Shown here: positions 1 to 8,578 of the stretch, one piece after another
How the letters are laid out: each line of letters begins with the position of its first letter
How positions within the stretch are numbered: the first letter of the stretch is position 1
From: Pseudomonadota bacterium
GTDB lineage: Bacteria; Chloroflexota; UBA5177
Length of the DNA stretch: 64,000 nt
Reading direction: 5' to 3'
Assembly: GCA_021324655.1 (NCBI GenBank)
Contig: JAJPIP010000052.1
Coordinates: forward strand, 32,853-96,852
Position numbers and translations under genes: made by a program
The notes under the pieces: model-generated
Told to the model about the DNA's origin: nothing
Databases searched by the model: none
The model's input: the letters and a program-made list of their open reading frames with translations, nothing else

Positions 1-35
1 CTTCGCTGCGCGATTCCGGGCACTCGCTGCACCGC

Positions 36-410
36 ATGCTCGGCGCGCCAACCCACTGGTGGATATGTCGAGCTGGTTGGCTTTGCCCCCCGTGGCGAGG
101 CGGGTGCCCGGCTCCCCGCGGCACTGACATTGGGAGCGAATCCAGATTGGTACAGAACTTCCGCCGGCTGGTGAGTGAATTCGATGACGGTGCACTGGAG
201 CAGTGGTTGAAGGGTATGGAAGCCGGCGATGTCCGCGAGCTGGCGGCCTACGCTGCAGGAATTCGCAGGGATGGAGCCGCAATCGACGCGATGTTATGGA
301 TGAAGTGGAACAACGGCCAGTTGGAGGGGCAGGTTAACCGAATTAAGAGGCACATGTACGGACGCGCGAACGTCGAGCTGCTTCGCCAGCGCGTCCTCCA
401 CGCCACCTGA
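36..410 (+). pseudogene. ISL3-type transposase C-terminal remnant
   Basis: The last ~85 residues of this reading frame match the C-terminal end of ISL3-family transposases: the pattern WNNGQLEGQVNR followed by MYGRANVELLRQRVLH corresponds to the family's W-S-N-G-Q-x-E-G-Q-x-N-R-L-K...RQMYGRA...LLRxRVL ending. Three residues are missing between NR and the MYGRA block compared with the family pattern as I know it. Residues 1-30 (Trp/Pro/Arg-rich) do not look like transposase, so an upstream frameshift or rearrangement is likely. The frame is open to the left edge, so the full extent is unknown. No catalytic DDE residue is visible. It reads as a decayed insertion-sequence fragment. Confidence 0.6.
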
Positions 411-508
411 ACCACCGCTGCACAGACATCGTCAGTATTCCCTGGACCTGCCTCATCGAGAGTGCGGGAGAATCACTTTTCCCTCATCAAATGTCAGGAG
501 ACGAACGC

Positions 509-1315
509 ATGACATCAGAACGGCAGAGTCTGACCCGGGAAGACCTTGTCCATGATCTCCGCCGGCTCGGCGTCGAGCCGGGAATGACCGTGCTGGTCCA
601 CAGCTCGCTGAGCAGCCTGGGCTGGGTTGAGGGCGGAGCAGAGACGGTCATCGACGCGCTGCTGGAGGCGGTAGGCCCGGAGGGGACGGTGTTGGTGCCG
701 ACGCTGACCGGGACCGAAGAAGATGGACCGGAGCATCCGCCACGGTTCGATCCCGCGACCTCTCCCTGCTGGACCGGGACTATCCCCGAAACCTTCCGGC
801 GGCGCGAGGCAGCGGAGCGCAGCATGCATCCCACGCATTCGGTCGCGGGCATTGGGAACGACACGCGGACGCTCATCGAGGGCCACGCCCACGTCGCGAC
901 ACCGTGCGCCGCCGATAGTCCATACGGCCGTCTGGCCGACCGAGGCGGCCGGATCCTTCTTCTCGGCGTGACGCACGAGTCCAACACATGCCTGCACATG
1001 GTGGAGGAGCAGGCGCACGCACCGTATCACATGCAGCCGGAACCGTGTCCCTGCTACATCAAGCGCGAGGACGGGACGTGGGAAGAGGTGGTCACGGGGC
1101 TTCACCTCTGGCGCTGGGATCGAAACTTTCCCAAGATCGATCCGCTTCTCACGGCGGCGGGCGCGCAGAAGACCGGCAGGGTGGGCCAGGCGGAGTCCCG
1201 GTTGGTCGACGTCGGCGCCATGCGTGACCTCCTCCTGCCGATTCTGGGCGACGATCCGCTCTTTCTGCTCTCCGACGAGGCGCGCGCCGAGTACGGCAGC
1301 ACCGCGCCGGTCTGA
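509..1315 (+). CDS. AAC(3)-family N-acetyltransferase
   Basis: 268-residue protein of the antibiotic_NAT (aminoglycoside 3-N-acetyltransferase, YokD-like) fold, transferring acetyl from acetyl-CoA to an amino group. Family marks are VHSSLSSLG at about residues 30-38, HPTHSV at 107-112, the DSPYGRLADRGGRILLLGV stretch near 136-154 and the His-Glu motif HMVEE near 163. The start at 509 is preferred over an in-frame ATG at 491 because AGGAG lies 8 nt upstream of it. Six bases separate its stop from the DUF4127 gene, so the two are probably co-transcribed. The setting of sugar and amino-sugar genes suggests a metabolic amino substrate rather than an antibiotic; that is inference. Confidence 0.85.
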   Translation: MTSERQSLTREDLVHDLRRLGVEPGMTVLVHSSLSSLGWVEGGAETVIDALLEAVGPEGTVLVPTLTGTEEDGPEHPPRFDPATSPCWTGTIPETFRRREAAERSMHPTHSVAGIGNDTRTLIEGHAHVATPCAADSPYGRLADRGGRILLLGVTHESNTCLHMVEEQAHAPYHMQPEPCPCYIKREDGTWEEVVTGLHLWRWDRNFPKIDPLLTAAGAQKTGRVGQAESRLVDVGAMRDLLLPILGDDPLFLLSDEARAEYGSTAPV

Positions 1316-1321
1316 CGCGTT

Positions 1322-2878
1322 GTGCGCATCCTCCTGATTCCTCTCGACGATCGTCCCGTGACGCGCGTGCTGCCGGCGATGGCCGCTGCCGTGGCCGGCA
1401 TCGACGTCCTCACCCCGCCCCTCGCTCTCCTCGGGACGCTGAATCGGCCGGGTGACCCGGCCGCGCTCTCCGGCTGGATTGAGGACCAGACCGAGGGGCT
1501 GGACGGGACTGTCATCTCGATCGACATGCTCGCGCACGGTGGTCTGGTCAACTCGCGCCGCTCGCTCGATCCCCTGGACTCTGTGCTCTCGCATCTGGAC
1601 GTCATCCGGCGCGTGCGTGCCAATCATCCCGGCATGCCGATCTACGGGTTCAACATCCTGCAGCGCATCTCGAACGCCGACAACAACCAGGAGGAGAAAC
1701 TCTACTGGGACCGCTATGGCCGGGCCATGTTCCGGCTCTCGCAGCTGACCGACGCGGTGGACCGCTACCACCGTTCGGAGGATGAGCGTGAGCTGGGGGA
1801 TGTCCGCGCCCGGATTCCGGCCGACCTGCTTGACGATTACCTGGCGACTCGGCGCCGCAATCACGCGCTGAATCTTGCCATGATCGACTGGGCCGCCGCG
1901 GGTGTCTTCGACTACCTCGCCATCACCCAGGATGATGCCAACCCGCTCGGCTTCCCCGCCATGGAGCAGCGTGCCCTGTCCTTACGCATCGCCGAGCTCG
2001 GCGCCTACGACCGCGTTGCCGTCTATCCGGGAGCAGACGAAGTGGCCACGAGCCTCATTGCCCGCCTTGCCTGTTCCCTCGCGGGCCTTCGTCCACGCGT
2101 CTGGCCGCGCTATTCCTCGGTGCGAGGCCCGTTTATCACGGCCAATTACGAGGACCGGCCGCTCGGCGAAACGGTGAAAGGGCAGATCCTGGCGGCCGGG
2201 GGACTGGTGGCGGACGGGGCCGGCGACGCCGACCTTGTGCTGATGGCCAACACGCCGGCCGAGGCACAGGCGGAGGCCTTCGAGGGCATCGACTACGCCT
2301 CCGTGCAGACCACGGGGCGCAACCTCGACGAATTTGTCTCTGCCATCCGCGATTACCAGGATCGCGATGTTCCGGTTGCCGTCGTGGATGTCGCGTACAG
2401 CAACGGCGCCGACCCCACGCTGCTCCCGCCGTTGTTGCAGACGACACGGGCGCTCGATTTTCTCGCATTTGCCGGATGGAACACCGCGGGCAACACGATC
2501 GGCTCGGCGCTCGGACAGGCCTATCTGCGGTTGCTGGCGCAGCGGCGGGGAGTGTCTCCACGGGAGCAGGCGGCCCACATCGCTTTGCTCCTGACGCGGT
2601 ACCTGGATGACTGGGCCTATCAGTCCGTCGTACGCAGCCGCGCCGGCATCCGGGAGCTTGAACAGACGTTCGGTGTGTCGTACGGTGACCTGGGCAGCGA
2701 GGCGACGGCGGTGTCGGCGGCGGTGCGGGACAGGCTGCTCGCCATTTATCAGGATCGGCTTGAGCCGCTGACAAGACGGAGCGGCATCAACGAGGTAGAA
2801 ATCGGACCCGTCCGGTTTCCATGGAACCGCCTCTTTGAGATCGATCTCCCCGTCCGGGTAGCGGCGCCTAACGCGTGA
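1322..2878 (+). CDS. DUF4127 family protein
   Basis: 518-residue protein starting with GTG, with the typical DUF4127 opening: a beta strand followed by PLDDRPVT at residues 7-14. Further conserved patches are SIDMLAHGGLVNSR near 65, NILQRISNADNN near 118, ITQDDANPLG near 200 and YPGADEVA near 234. The family's reaction is not known to me; its conserved Asp/His/Asn patches suggest an enzyme. It follows the AAC(3)-type acetyltransferase by 6 bp. Its 3' end overlaps the convergent kinase gene by 11 bp. Neighbouring genes (NanE, NagK-like kinase, sugar dehydrogenases) suggest a part in carbohydrate or amino-sugar degradation. No clear ribosome binding site precedes the GTG, in keeping with translation coupled to the upstream gene. 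Confidence 0.85.
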   Translation: MRILLIPLDDRPVTRVLPAMAAAVAGIDVLTPPLALLGTLNRPGDPAALSGWIEDQTEGLDGTVISIDMLAHGGLVNSRRSLDPLDSVLSHLDVIRRVRANHPGMPIYGFNILQRISNADNNQEEKLYWDRYGRAMFRLSQLTDAVDRYHRSEDERELGDVRARIPADLLDDYLATRRRNHALNLAMIDWAAAGVFDYLAITQDDANPLGFPAMEQRALSLRIAELGAYDRVAVYPGADEVATSLIARLACSLAGLRPRVWPRYSSVRGPFITANYEDRPLGETVKGQILAAGGLVADGAGDADLVLMANTPAEAQAEAFEGIDYASVQTTGRNLDEFVSAIRDYQDRDVPVAVVDVAYSNGADPTLLPPLLQTTRALDFLAFAGWNTAGNTIGSALGQAYLRLLAQRRGVSPREQAAHIALLLTRYLDDWAYQSVVRSRAGIRELEQTFGVSYGDLGSEATAVSAAVRDRLLAIYQDRLEPLTRRSGINEVEIGPVRFPWNRLFEIDLPVRVAAPNA

Positions 2879-3857
2879 GAGTGCTTCGCACGGCCTCCAG
2901 CCAGTCCGGACCGACGGTCCCGCCTGACAACTTTTTCGCTTCGATGAGGGAGCCGATGACCGGCGGAAAGGTAGGTTTGCGGATGTCCGCGGCCGGCCAA
3001 GTGGCGCGAAGGTCCGCGGCGAACGGCGTCAAGATCGGATCGCCCGCCGCGAAGACACCCCCGGTCGCGTAGACCGGGATCGTCTCCCCTCCATCCGCGA
3101 TCTGCCGCGCCACCGCCAGGACCAGCCGCGCCAGCTCATGGGCGGCCGCGTCCAGGATGGACTGCGCGGCGCGGTCTCCGTCGGCCGCCGCCGTCACCAC
3201 TTTCGGTGCCAGGCGAGATATTTGATCCCGGGAAAAGTTCGCATGGTAGACGACGCGCTTGATCTCCGGCATCGCGGCCAGTGATAGCTCCTCGCGAATC
3301 ATGCGCTCCAGGATCGTGGGCTCACCGCGCCCATCCGAAGCCCAGATCGCGGCCTTGACGGCGCGCCGTCCAATATCGAACGCACTGCCCTCATCATCGA
3401 GGAGGTAGCCGTAGCCGCCGGCAATGCCCTCTTTCGACCGGTCCCGGCTGACGCCATATGCGATCGAGCCGCCGCCGGCGATCACGGCGATTCCCCATGA
3501 TCCCGCCGACGCCCCGGCCAGATTCATGACGTAATCGGGGAAGACAGCAATGGCGCCTGATGGCGCTACCTCACGGACGATGTCCTCGACGAGGCGAATC
3601 TCGGGACTACCGCGATGAACGCCGGTGACCCCAAGCGCGGTGGCAGCCACAACAGCGGGCGCCACTCCCGCATGGTCGCAGGCCGATCGGATCGCATCCT
3701 GGATGGCGGCGCGATTACGCTCGAATCCGCCCCGCACATTGAAGTGGTCCGCCGGCCCTCCCTGTCCCCGGCTCACGATCCGGCCGTCGTCGCACGCGAG
3801 CACGGCCTTGGTCGACGTCTGTCCGACGTCGATCGCGAGAAGCAGATCTGCCTTCAT
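2868..3857 (-). CDS. BadF/BadG-type N-acetylglucosamine kinase-like protein
   Basis: 329-residue ASKHA-fold kinase of the BadF/BadG/BcrA/BcrD ATPase family, which includes N-acetylglucosamine kinases. The phosphate-1 loop IDVGQTSTKA sits at residues 9-18, a second glycine-rich loop (AGGGSIAYG) near 117, and ATGGVFAAG near 280 fits the adenosine motif. The ATG start overlaps the stop of the upstream nanE-like gene by 4 bp, so the two should be translationally coupled and sequential in one pathway. NanE makes GlcNAc-6-P from ManNAc-6-P, and a hexosamine kinase supplies the phosphate. The 3' end overlaps the convergent DUF4127 gene. Confidence 0.8.
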   Translation of the reverse strand: MKADLLLAIDVGQTSTKAVLACDDGRIVSRGQGGPADHFNVRGGFERNRAAIQDAIRSACDHAGVAPAVVAATALGVTGVHRGSPEIRLVEDIVREVAPSGAIAVFPDYVMNLAGASAGSWGIAVIAGGGSIAYGVSRDRSKEGIAGGYGYLLDDEGSAFDIGRRAVKAAIWASDGRGEPTILERMIREELSLAAMPEIKRVVYHANFSRDQISRLAPKVVTAAADGDRAAQSILDAAAHELARLVLAVARQIADGGETIPVYATGGVFAAGDPILTPFAADLRATWPAADIRKPTFPPVIGSLIEAKKLSGGTVGPDWLEAVRSTLTR

Positions 3858-4606
3858 GCCTCCGCGCGTCCCGGCCCGACGCCACGGACGAACGCCCGAG
3901 TGACGGCGACGATATCGGTGATGGCGGTGCCCACCACGACGAACGCCGCCCCGGCCTCGAAGGCCTGCCGGACCTGTCCCGGCGTTGCGATGCGACCTTC
4001 CGCGAAGACAGGGATATCCAGTCGTGAAGCCAGGCGTTCGACGAGGACGAGATCCGGCTCGGCTTGCCGGCGGCTGTACGGTGTGTAGCCGCTGAGGGTC
4101 GTTCCCACCGCATCGGCACCGCAGTCGGCCGCATGCAGCCCTTCGTCCTCCGTCGAGATATCGGCCAGGGCGCAGGCGCTCTCGGCATGGACGGTGTCGA
4201 TGACCTGGCGCAGGGTGGCCCCGCCGGCGCGCGCCCTCCCGGTTCCGTCCAGCGCGACCAACCGACTGCCGGCGGCGATCACTGCCCGGACTGTTTCCGG
4301 CGACGGGGTGATGAAGAGACTCCCATCCGGCATCGTGACTTTCAGGATCCCGATGATGGGGACATCGACCGCCCGGCGAACGGCGGCGATGTCGTCGGGA
4401 CCGTTGGCGCGGATTCCCGCGGCGCCGCCCATGACCGCGGCCCGGGCCATCGCCGCCATGAAAGTGGGGCCGCGCAGCGGATTTCCCCCCCGCGCCTGGC
4501 ATGACACGACGAGCCCACCGCGCAGTGACGCCAGGTCGGCTCGTGCGCCACGTGCGCCGGCCGGCTCGCGCGCTGCCTCGGTGGTCCGATCCTCGGTGTC
4601 CACCAC
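3854..4606 (-). CDS. nanE: Putative N-acetylmannosamine-6-phosphate 2-epimerase
   Basis: 250-residue TIM-barrel protein of the NanE family (ManNAc-6-P to GlcNAc-6-P). Family patches: LVVSCQA near residue 32, AAGIRANGPDDI near 65, GIIK-like GILKVT near 85, ALDGT near 124, ADIST near 152, DAVGTTLSGYT near 168, FAEGRIATPGQV near 207 and VVVGTAITD near 228. Two adjacent GTG codons (4606 and 4603) follow a GGAGG-type ribosome binding site; an upstream extension in the same frame to 4777 is not NanE-like. The gene overlaps the downstream kinase by 4 bp. It is divergent from the Gfo/Idh gene at 4730, with about 120 bp of shared promoter region. Confidence 0.85.
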   Translation of the reverse strand: MVDTEDRTTEAAREPAGARGARADLASLRGGLVVSCQARGGNPLRGPTFMAAMARAAVMGGAAGIRANGPDDIAAVRRAVDVPIIGILKVTMPDGSLFITPSPETVRAVIAAGSRLVALDGTGRARAGGATLRQVIDTVHAESACALADISTEDEGLHAADCGADAVGTTLSGYTPYSRRQAEPDLVLVERLASRLDIPVFAEGRIATPGQVRQAFEAGAAFVVVGTAITDIVAVTRAFVRGVGPGRAEA

Positions 4607-4729
4607 TCCCCCTCCGCGGCACCATCGGTGCCTGGCTCCTGATTGGAATGTTACTCGACGGGCCGCATGCCGTATGGAATAATGTTCTCCCGGCGGGTCG
4701 GGCAGCGTGGCCGGGAGGGAGAGGCGCGG

Positions 4730-5728
4730 ATGATCCGGGTCGGCTTGCTCGGTGCGGGCATGATCGGTCAGGTGCATGCCGATGCCTACGCCACGCTGCC
4801 GGACGTCGAGGTCGTGAGTGTCGCCGGACTGGGCGCCGAACGAGCGGCGCGCCTCGCGGAAGCGCTGGGCGCGACGCCGACAATCGACATCATGGCGGCT
4901 GCCGCCGATCCGCGCGTCGACGTCGTGGATGTCTGCTTACCGACCGCCCTCCATCAGCAGGCGACGGAGGTCGCGGCGCGAGCGGGAAAGGACGTCATCT
5001 GTGAGAAACCGCTGGCGCTGACCCTGGAAGCCGGACGGCGGATGATTGGGGTCTGCCGTACCGCACGCGTGCACCTGTTGCCGGCCATGGTCGTACGCTT
5101 CTTCCCGCAGTATCAGGCTCTGGCCGGCGCCGTTCGGGATGGCGCGATCGGCACACCGGCGTCCTGCACCCTCGTGCGGCAAGGATTCTACCCCTCCGGA
5201 TCGGGTGGATGGTATCGCGACGAGTCGCGCAGCGGAGGCATCTTTCTTGACCTGATGATCCATGACTTCGACTGGGCGCTCGCCCGGTTCGGTCCGGCTG
5301 AGCGCGTTTTTGCCCAACTTCGCCACGCCGGCTCGGTTCCGTTTACGCAGGGCATGGCGACCGTCCGCCACCGCTCGGGTGTTCTCACGCAGCTCACCGG
5401 CACCTGGGGACATCCGGGTCCCTTCACCACTCGCATCGAAGTCGCAGGGACCGGCGGACTGTTGCAGTACGACAGCCGGGACTCGGAGTCACTTGAGCTT
5501 CTCGTGCTGGCGGCCCCTGAGGATGCAGGAGACGTACCTTTGCCCAACCTGGCCACGACCGACAACCCCTACCGAACCGAGCTGCTGCACTTCTTTGAGG
5601 TCATCAGCGGACACGCGGCGGCAAGCGTGACGGCCGAGGACTCGCTGCGTGCCCTCGCATTGGCGCTCTGCGCCCGCGAAGCGGCACGCACCGGGCGGCC
5701 CATGGCCGTCCCGTCGGAGGCGGCATGA
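4730..5728 (+). CDS. Gfo/Idh/MocA family oxidoreductase
   Basis: 332-residue NAD(P)-dependent sugar or cyclitol dehydrogenase. The N-terminal Rossmann fold carries GLLGAGMIG at residues 5-13, and CEKPLAL near 92 is the family's EKP motif, whose Lys is catalytic. The C-terminal part is the usual alpha/beta substrate domain, with GGIFLDLMIHDFDW (metal-free dehydrogenase D-x-x-x-H pattern) near 173. The ATG at 4730 has a GGGAGGGAGAGG purine tract upstream; an in-frame start at 4643 would add 29 unrelated residues. Its stop overlaps the start of the next Gfo/Idh gene by 4 bp (ATGA), so two paralogous dehydrogenases are made together, likely for oxidation and re-reduction of one sugar. Confidence 0.88.
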   Translation: MIRVGLLGAGMIGQVHADAYATLPDVEVVSVAGLGAERAARLAEALGATPTIDIMAAAADPRVDVVDVCLPTALHQQATEVAARAGKDVICEKPLALTLEAGRRMIGVCRTARVHLLPAMVVRFFPQYQALAGAVRDGAIGTPASCTLVRQGFYPSGSGGWYRDESRSGGIFLDLMIHDFDWALARFGPAERVFAQLRHAGSVPFTQGMATVRHRSGVLTQLTGTWGHPGPFTTRIEVAGTGGLLQYDSRDSESLELLVLAAPEDAGDVPLPNLATTDNPYRTELLHFFEVISGHAAASVTAEDSLRALALALCAREAARTGRPMAVPSEAA

Positions 5729-6729
5729 GCACGCCGGTTCGCTTCGCCATTCTCAGCATGGCCCACGTGCATGCTCCAGCCTACGCCGCCGCTCTCCAGG
5801 CGTTGCCCGAGACGGAGTTGGTCGCTATCTGGGATGACGATTCGGAGCGCGGACTGAGGGCTGGGACGAATTTCGGTGTGCCGTGCTACGTCGACCTCCA
5901 TGATCTGTTGCGCCGTGACGACATCGAGGCCGTCATCATTACCTCTGAAAATGTCAATCATCGGGATCTCGCCCTGGCGGCGGCCGAAGCGGGCAAAGCG
6001 ATCCTCTGCGAAAAGCCGATCGCCACGGTCATTGACGACGCCGAGGCCATGATCGCCGCCGCCCAGACCTACGAGGTCATCCTGGCAACGGCCTTCCCCG
6101 TCCGGCACAACCTTCCCGCGTTGCGGACCCGGGAGGCGCTGCGGTCGGGAGCTATCGGCGAGCCGATCGCGATCCAGGCAACCAACCACGGGACGCTGCC
6201 GCCAGGGTGGTTCACCAGCCGCGACCGGGCGGGCGGCGGAGCAGTGATGGATCACACGGTGCACGTCGCCGATCTCCTGCGCTGGTATCTCGGTCAAGAT
6301 CCGGTCGACGTGTACGCCGAGATGAGTAACCGGCTGTACGGACTTTCCGTGGAAGACACGGCATTTCTGACACTCCGCTTTCCGTCCGGCGTGGTCGCTA
6401 CCCTCGATCCCAGCTGGTCGCGCCCGCCGTCCTTTCCTACCTGGGGCGACGTGACCATGGAAATTGCGGGCACACGGGGGACGCTCCAACTCGATGCCTT
6501 CGCGCAGCGCCTGGTGCTCAGTCCGGCTCAATCCCAGCATGTCGAGTGGATCGGCTGGGGGGCTGACATGGATCGCGCTATGATCCTGGACTTCGCACGG
6601 GCCGTGCGAAACGGGACGCCGCCGGCGGCGAGCGGCCGGGATGGAGAGCGAGCATTGGCGGTCGTCGCCGCTGCCTATGCCTCTGCCCAGAGCGGCCGTC
6701 CTGAAGCCGTCGCGGCTCCGCCCGATTAG
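5725..6729 (+). CDS. Gfo/Idh/MocA family oxidoreductase (second copy)
   Basis: 334-residue NAD(P)-dependent dehydrogenase with an N-terminal Rossmann fold. The dinucleotide loop is divergent: FAILSMAHVHAPAY replaces the usual GxGxxG, as seen in some members of the family. CEKPIATVIDDAEAMI near residue 94 supplies the EKP motif, and GGGAVMDHTVHVADLLRW near 172 the D-x-x-x-H catalytic pattern. It is coupled by a 4-bp ATGA overlap to the preceding dehydrogenase and ends in a 4-bp overlap with the convergent PfkB-type kinase gene. The altered loop may change cofactor preference or binding mode. Confidence 0.87.
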   Translation: MSTPVRFAILSMAHVHAPAYAAALQALPETELVAIWDDDSERGLRAGTNFGVPCYVDLHDLLRRDDIEAVIITSENVNHRDLALAAAEAGKAILCEKPIATVIDDAEAMIAAAQTYEVILATAFPVRHNLPALRTREALRSGAIGEPIAIQATNHGTLPPGWFTSRDRAGGGAVMDHTVHVADLLRWYLGQDPVDVYAEMSNRLYGLSVEDTAFLTLRFPSGVVATLDPSWSRPPSFPTWGDVTMEIAGTRGTLQLDAFAQRLVLSPAQSQHVEWIGWGADMDRAMILDFARAVRNGTPPAASGRDGERALAVVAAAYASAQSGRPEAVAAPPD

Positions 6730-7670
6730 CCGTTCACGGAGGTCTCGATCGCGGTCTCAGTGCCGGAACCAGCCGGGCCCGCCGTGGTGCCGATATCGGG
6801 TCCGAGCCGGCCGCAAACTAGAGCCGCTGCCGACGTCGCCTCGGCGAGGGCGGCAAGCCAGGGATGTCCACGCACCAGGCCGGCGACCAGCCCGGCGAGA
6901 AATGCATCGCCTGCTCCGGTCGGGTTCGTCACGGTGACGGGCAGAGCGGGGAGACGAGAAACGCCGTCCGGTCCCACGTAGAGGCTTCCCGCGCTGCCCA
7001 ATGTCACCGCGACGTGAGGGATCGCCTTGCCGAGTTGAAGGGCCGCCTCGTCGACGGAGGTGGCTCCGGTCACCGCCAGCAACTCGTCGCCGTTTACCTT
7101 CACCGCTCGGGGGCCCGCCTCCAGCGCCAGCCGCAAGGGCTCCCCAGAGGTGTCGACGATGGTCCGCGCGCCGACGGCGTGGGCATGCTCCACGACGTGC
7201 GCATAGAAGTCGGCGGGCAGACCGGGAGGAAGACTTCCCGACATGACGACAATGCCGCCGGGCCGCAGCGTCTTCTCGACCGACGAGCGATAGGCGTCCG
7301 CTTCGTCGCCGGACAGGTGCGGGCCGCGCTCGTTGACCACGGTCGCCTCGCCGGTTGCGGCATCGGCGATCACGACGCACGTGCGCGTCTCCTCACCGAT
7401 CTCGGTTGCCTGCAGGTCGATGCCCAGCGCGGTACATGCCTCCCTGATCAGTTGGGCCGGCCCGAGATGTCCGCCGAGGGGAGAGACCAGGCTGACGTCG
7501 ATGCCGAGCCGCCGCAGTGTTCGCGCCACGTTCACCGGTTTGCCCCCCGCCAGGTGCATGGCCTGCTGGGCTCGATGACTTTCACCCGGGTCGAGCGCCG
7601 CGACCTCCAGGATGAGATCCATGGCGGGGTTGGGCCCCACCACGACCACGCGGTCCGGCCGGCTGGTCAT
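6726..7670 (-). CDS. PfkB-family sugar kinase (1-phosphofructokinase / tagatose-6-P kinase type)
   Basis: 314-residue ribokinase-fold kinase. GPNPAMDL at residues 12-19 and the GGKPVNVAR motif near 43 are typical of the 1-phosphofructokinase/tagatose-6-phosphate kinase (FruK/LacC) branch. The second PfkB signature, NPTGAGDAFLAG near 254, contains the catalytic Asp and anion hole. The start overlaps the stop of the ROK kinase (4 bp), so the order of translation is SBBP protein, ROK kinase, PfkB kinase. Two kinases in series could phosphorylate a hexose and then its phosphate. The 3' end overlaps the convergent dehydrogenase by 4 bp. Confidence 0.85.
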   Translation of the reverse strand: MTSRPDRVVVVGPNPAMDLILEVAALDPGESHRAQQAMHLAGGKPVNVARTLRRLGIDVSLVSPLGGHLGPAQLIREACTALGIDLQATEIGEETRTCVVIADAATGEATVVNERGPHLSGDEADAYRSSVEKTLRPGGIVVMSGSLPPGLPADFYAHVVEHAHAVGARTIVDTSGEPLRLALEAGPRAVKVNGDELLAVTGATSVDEAALQLGKAIPHVAVTLGSAGSLYVGPDGVSRLPALPVTVTNPTGAGDAFLAGLVAGLVRGHPWLAALAEATSAAALVCGRLGPDIGTTAGPAGSGTETAIETSVNG

Positions 7671-8578
7671 GCCGCTTCTTCCGCCGCGGCCAGGGCGAGG
7701 GCAACCCCACCCATCAATCCGCCGTCCAACAGAAATCTGCCGGCAACGACGTCCGGCGGGAAGGGCACGAAGCGCTGCATGTGATCGCGCAGGCGCGGCA
7801 GGATAATGTCCTGCGAGCGCATCAGCCCTCCACCCACGACGATCCGGCTCGGATCAAGGGCGATGGTCAGGTTGGTGAGATGAAAGGCAATCTCTGTCAG
7901 AATCTCCTCCACAAAGGCGCGCGCGCCCGGATGGATGCCGACCGACCCGAACAGTTCGGCCGGAGTGGTGCCGGTGCCGAAGCGACGGCCGGCGCGGGCG
8001 GCTATCGCGCCTCCGCCCACGAACTCCTCGAGGGGCACGCGGCCGGCGCTTGCTCCTTCGTCCTGGTGGAGCCCCCGCAGGTTATAGCCGATCTCCCCGG
8101 CGGCGCCGTGCGCACCCGACACCACCTTGCCGTCCACGATGAGCACCGCCGCGAAGCCCGTCCCCACGTTGAGATAGAGGCCGGTCTCGACGCCGGCCAG
8201 TTCACCCCAGCGCAGCTCGGCCCGCGCGGCCGCCTTGACGTCGTTGTCTACCCGGACGGCGTCCGTCCCGAAGGCCCGTCGCATCAATGAAGGAATCGCC
8301 TGCCGTTCCCATCCAACCACGTTGGGTGCCATCAGCACGTGGTCTTCGAGTGTGATGCCCATGGTCGAGACCCCGACGCCCCGCGGAACTGCCCCGTCAC
8401 CGGCAGTCTCCCTGAGGAGCGATGTCCCGGCAGTGACGGCCCGCGCCAGCGCCTGTTCCGCTCCTTCCGCGCCGCGCGTCGGCAGCTCGGTGCGCTGCAG
8501 GATCTGTCCGGAGCAAGCGGCGGTGGCGATCGCCATCTTGGTGCCGCCGAAGTCGAACGCCAGGACGACGTCACTCAC
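7667..8578 (-). CDS. ROK family sugar kinase
   Basis: 303-residue ROK-fold kinase. AFDFGGTKMAIA at about residues 6-17 is the ATP-binding phosphate-1 motif. The VDNDVKAAARAE block near 118 holds the catalytic Asp, and LNVGTGFAAVLIVDG near 140 is typical. The usual ROK zinc motif (Cys-x-Cys-Gly-x-x-Gly-Cys) is absent after GAAGEIGYNL, so zinc binding is not expected. The GTG start at 8578 overlaps the stop of the secreted SBBP gene by 4 bp (GTGA); an upstream in-frame start at 8635 would sit inside that gene and lacks ROK similarity. Likely glucokinase-like or a kinase for another hexose or hexosamine. Confidence 0.85.
   Translation of the reverse strand: MSDVVLAFDFGGTKMAIATAACSGQILQRTELPTRGAEGAEQALARAVTAGTSLLRETAGDGAVPRGVGVSTMGITLEDHVLMAPNVVGWERQAIPSLMRRAFGTDAVRVDNDVKAAARAELRWGELAGVETGLYLNVGTGFAAVLIVDGKVVSGAHGAAGEIGYNLRGLHQDEGASAGRVPLEEFVGGGAIAARAGRRFGTGTTPAELFGSVGIHPGARAFVEEILTEIAFHLTNLTIALDPSRIVVGGGLMRSQDIILPRLRDHMQRFVPFPPDVVAGRFLLDGGLMGGVALALAAAEEAA

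Noticed and set aside
509..1315. Calling this an aminoglycoside resistance gene
   Set aside because: Family membership does not show antibiotic activity, and the neighbours are sugar-metabolism genes.
515..1864. 449-residue minus-strand frame
   Set aside because: Antisense to the acetyltransferase and DUF4127 genes, with no motif.
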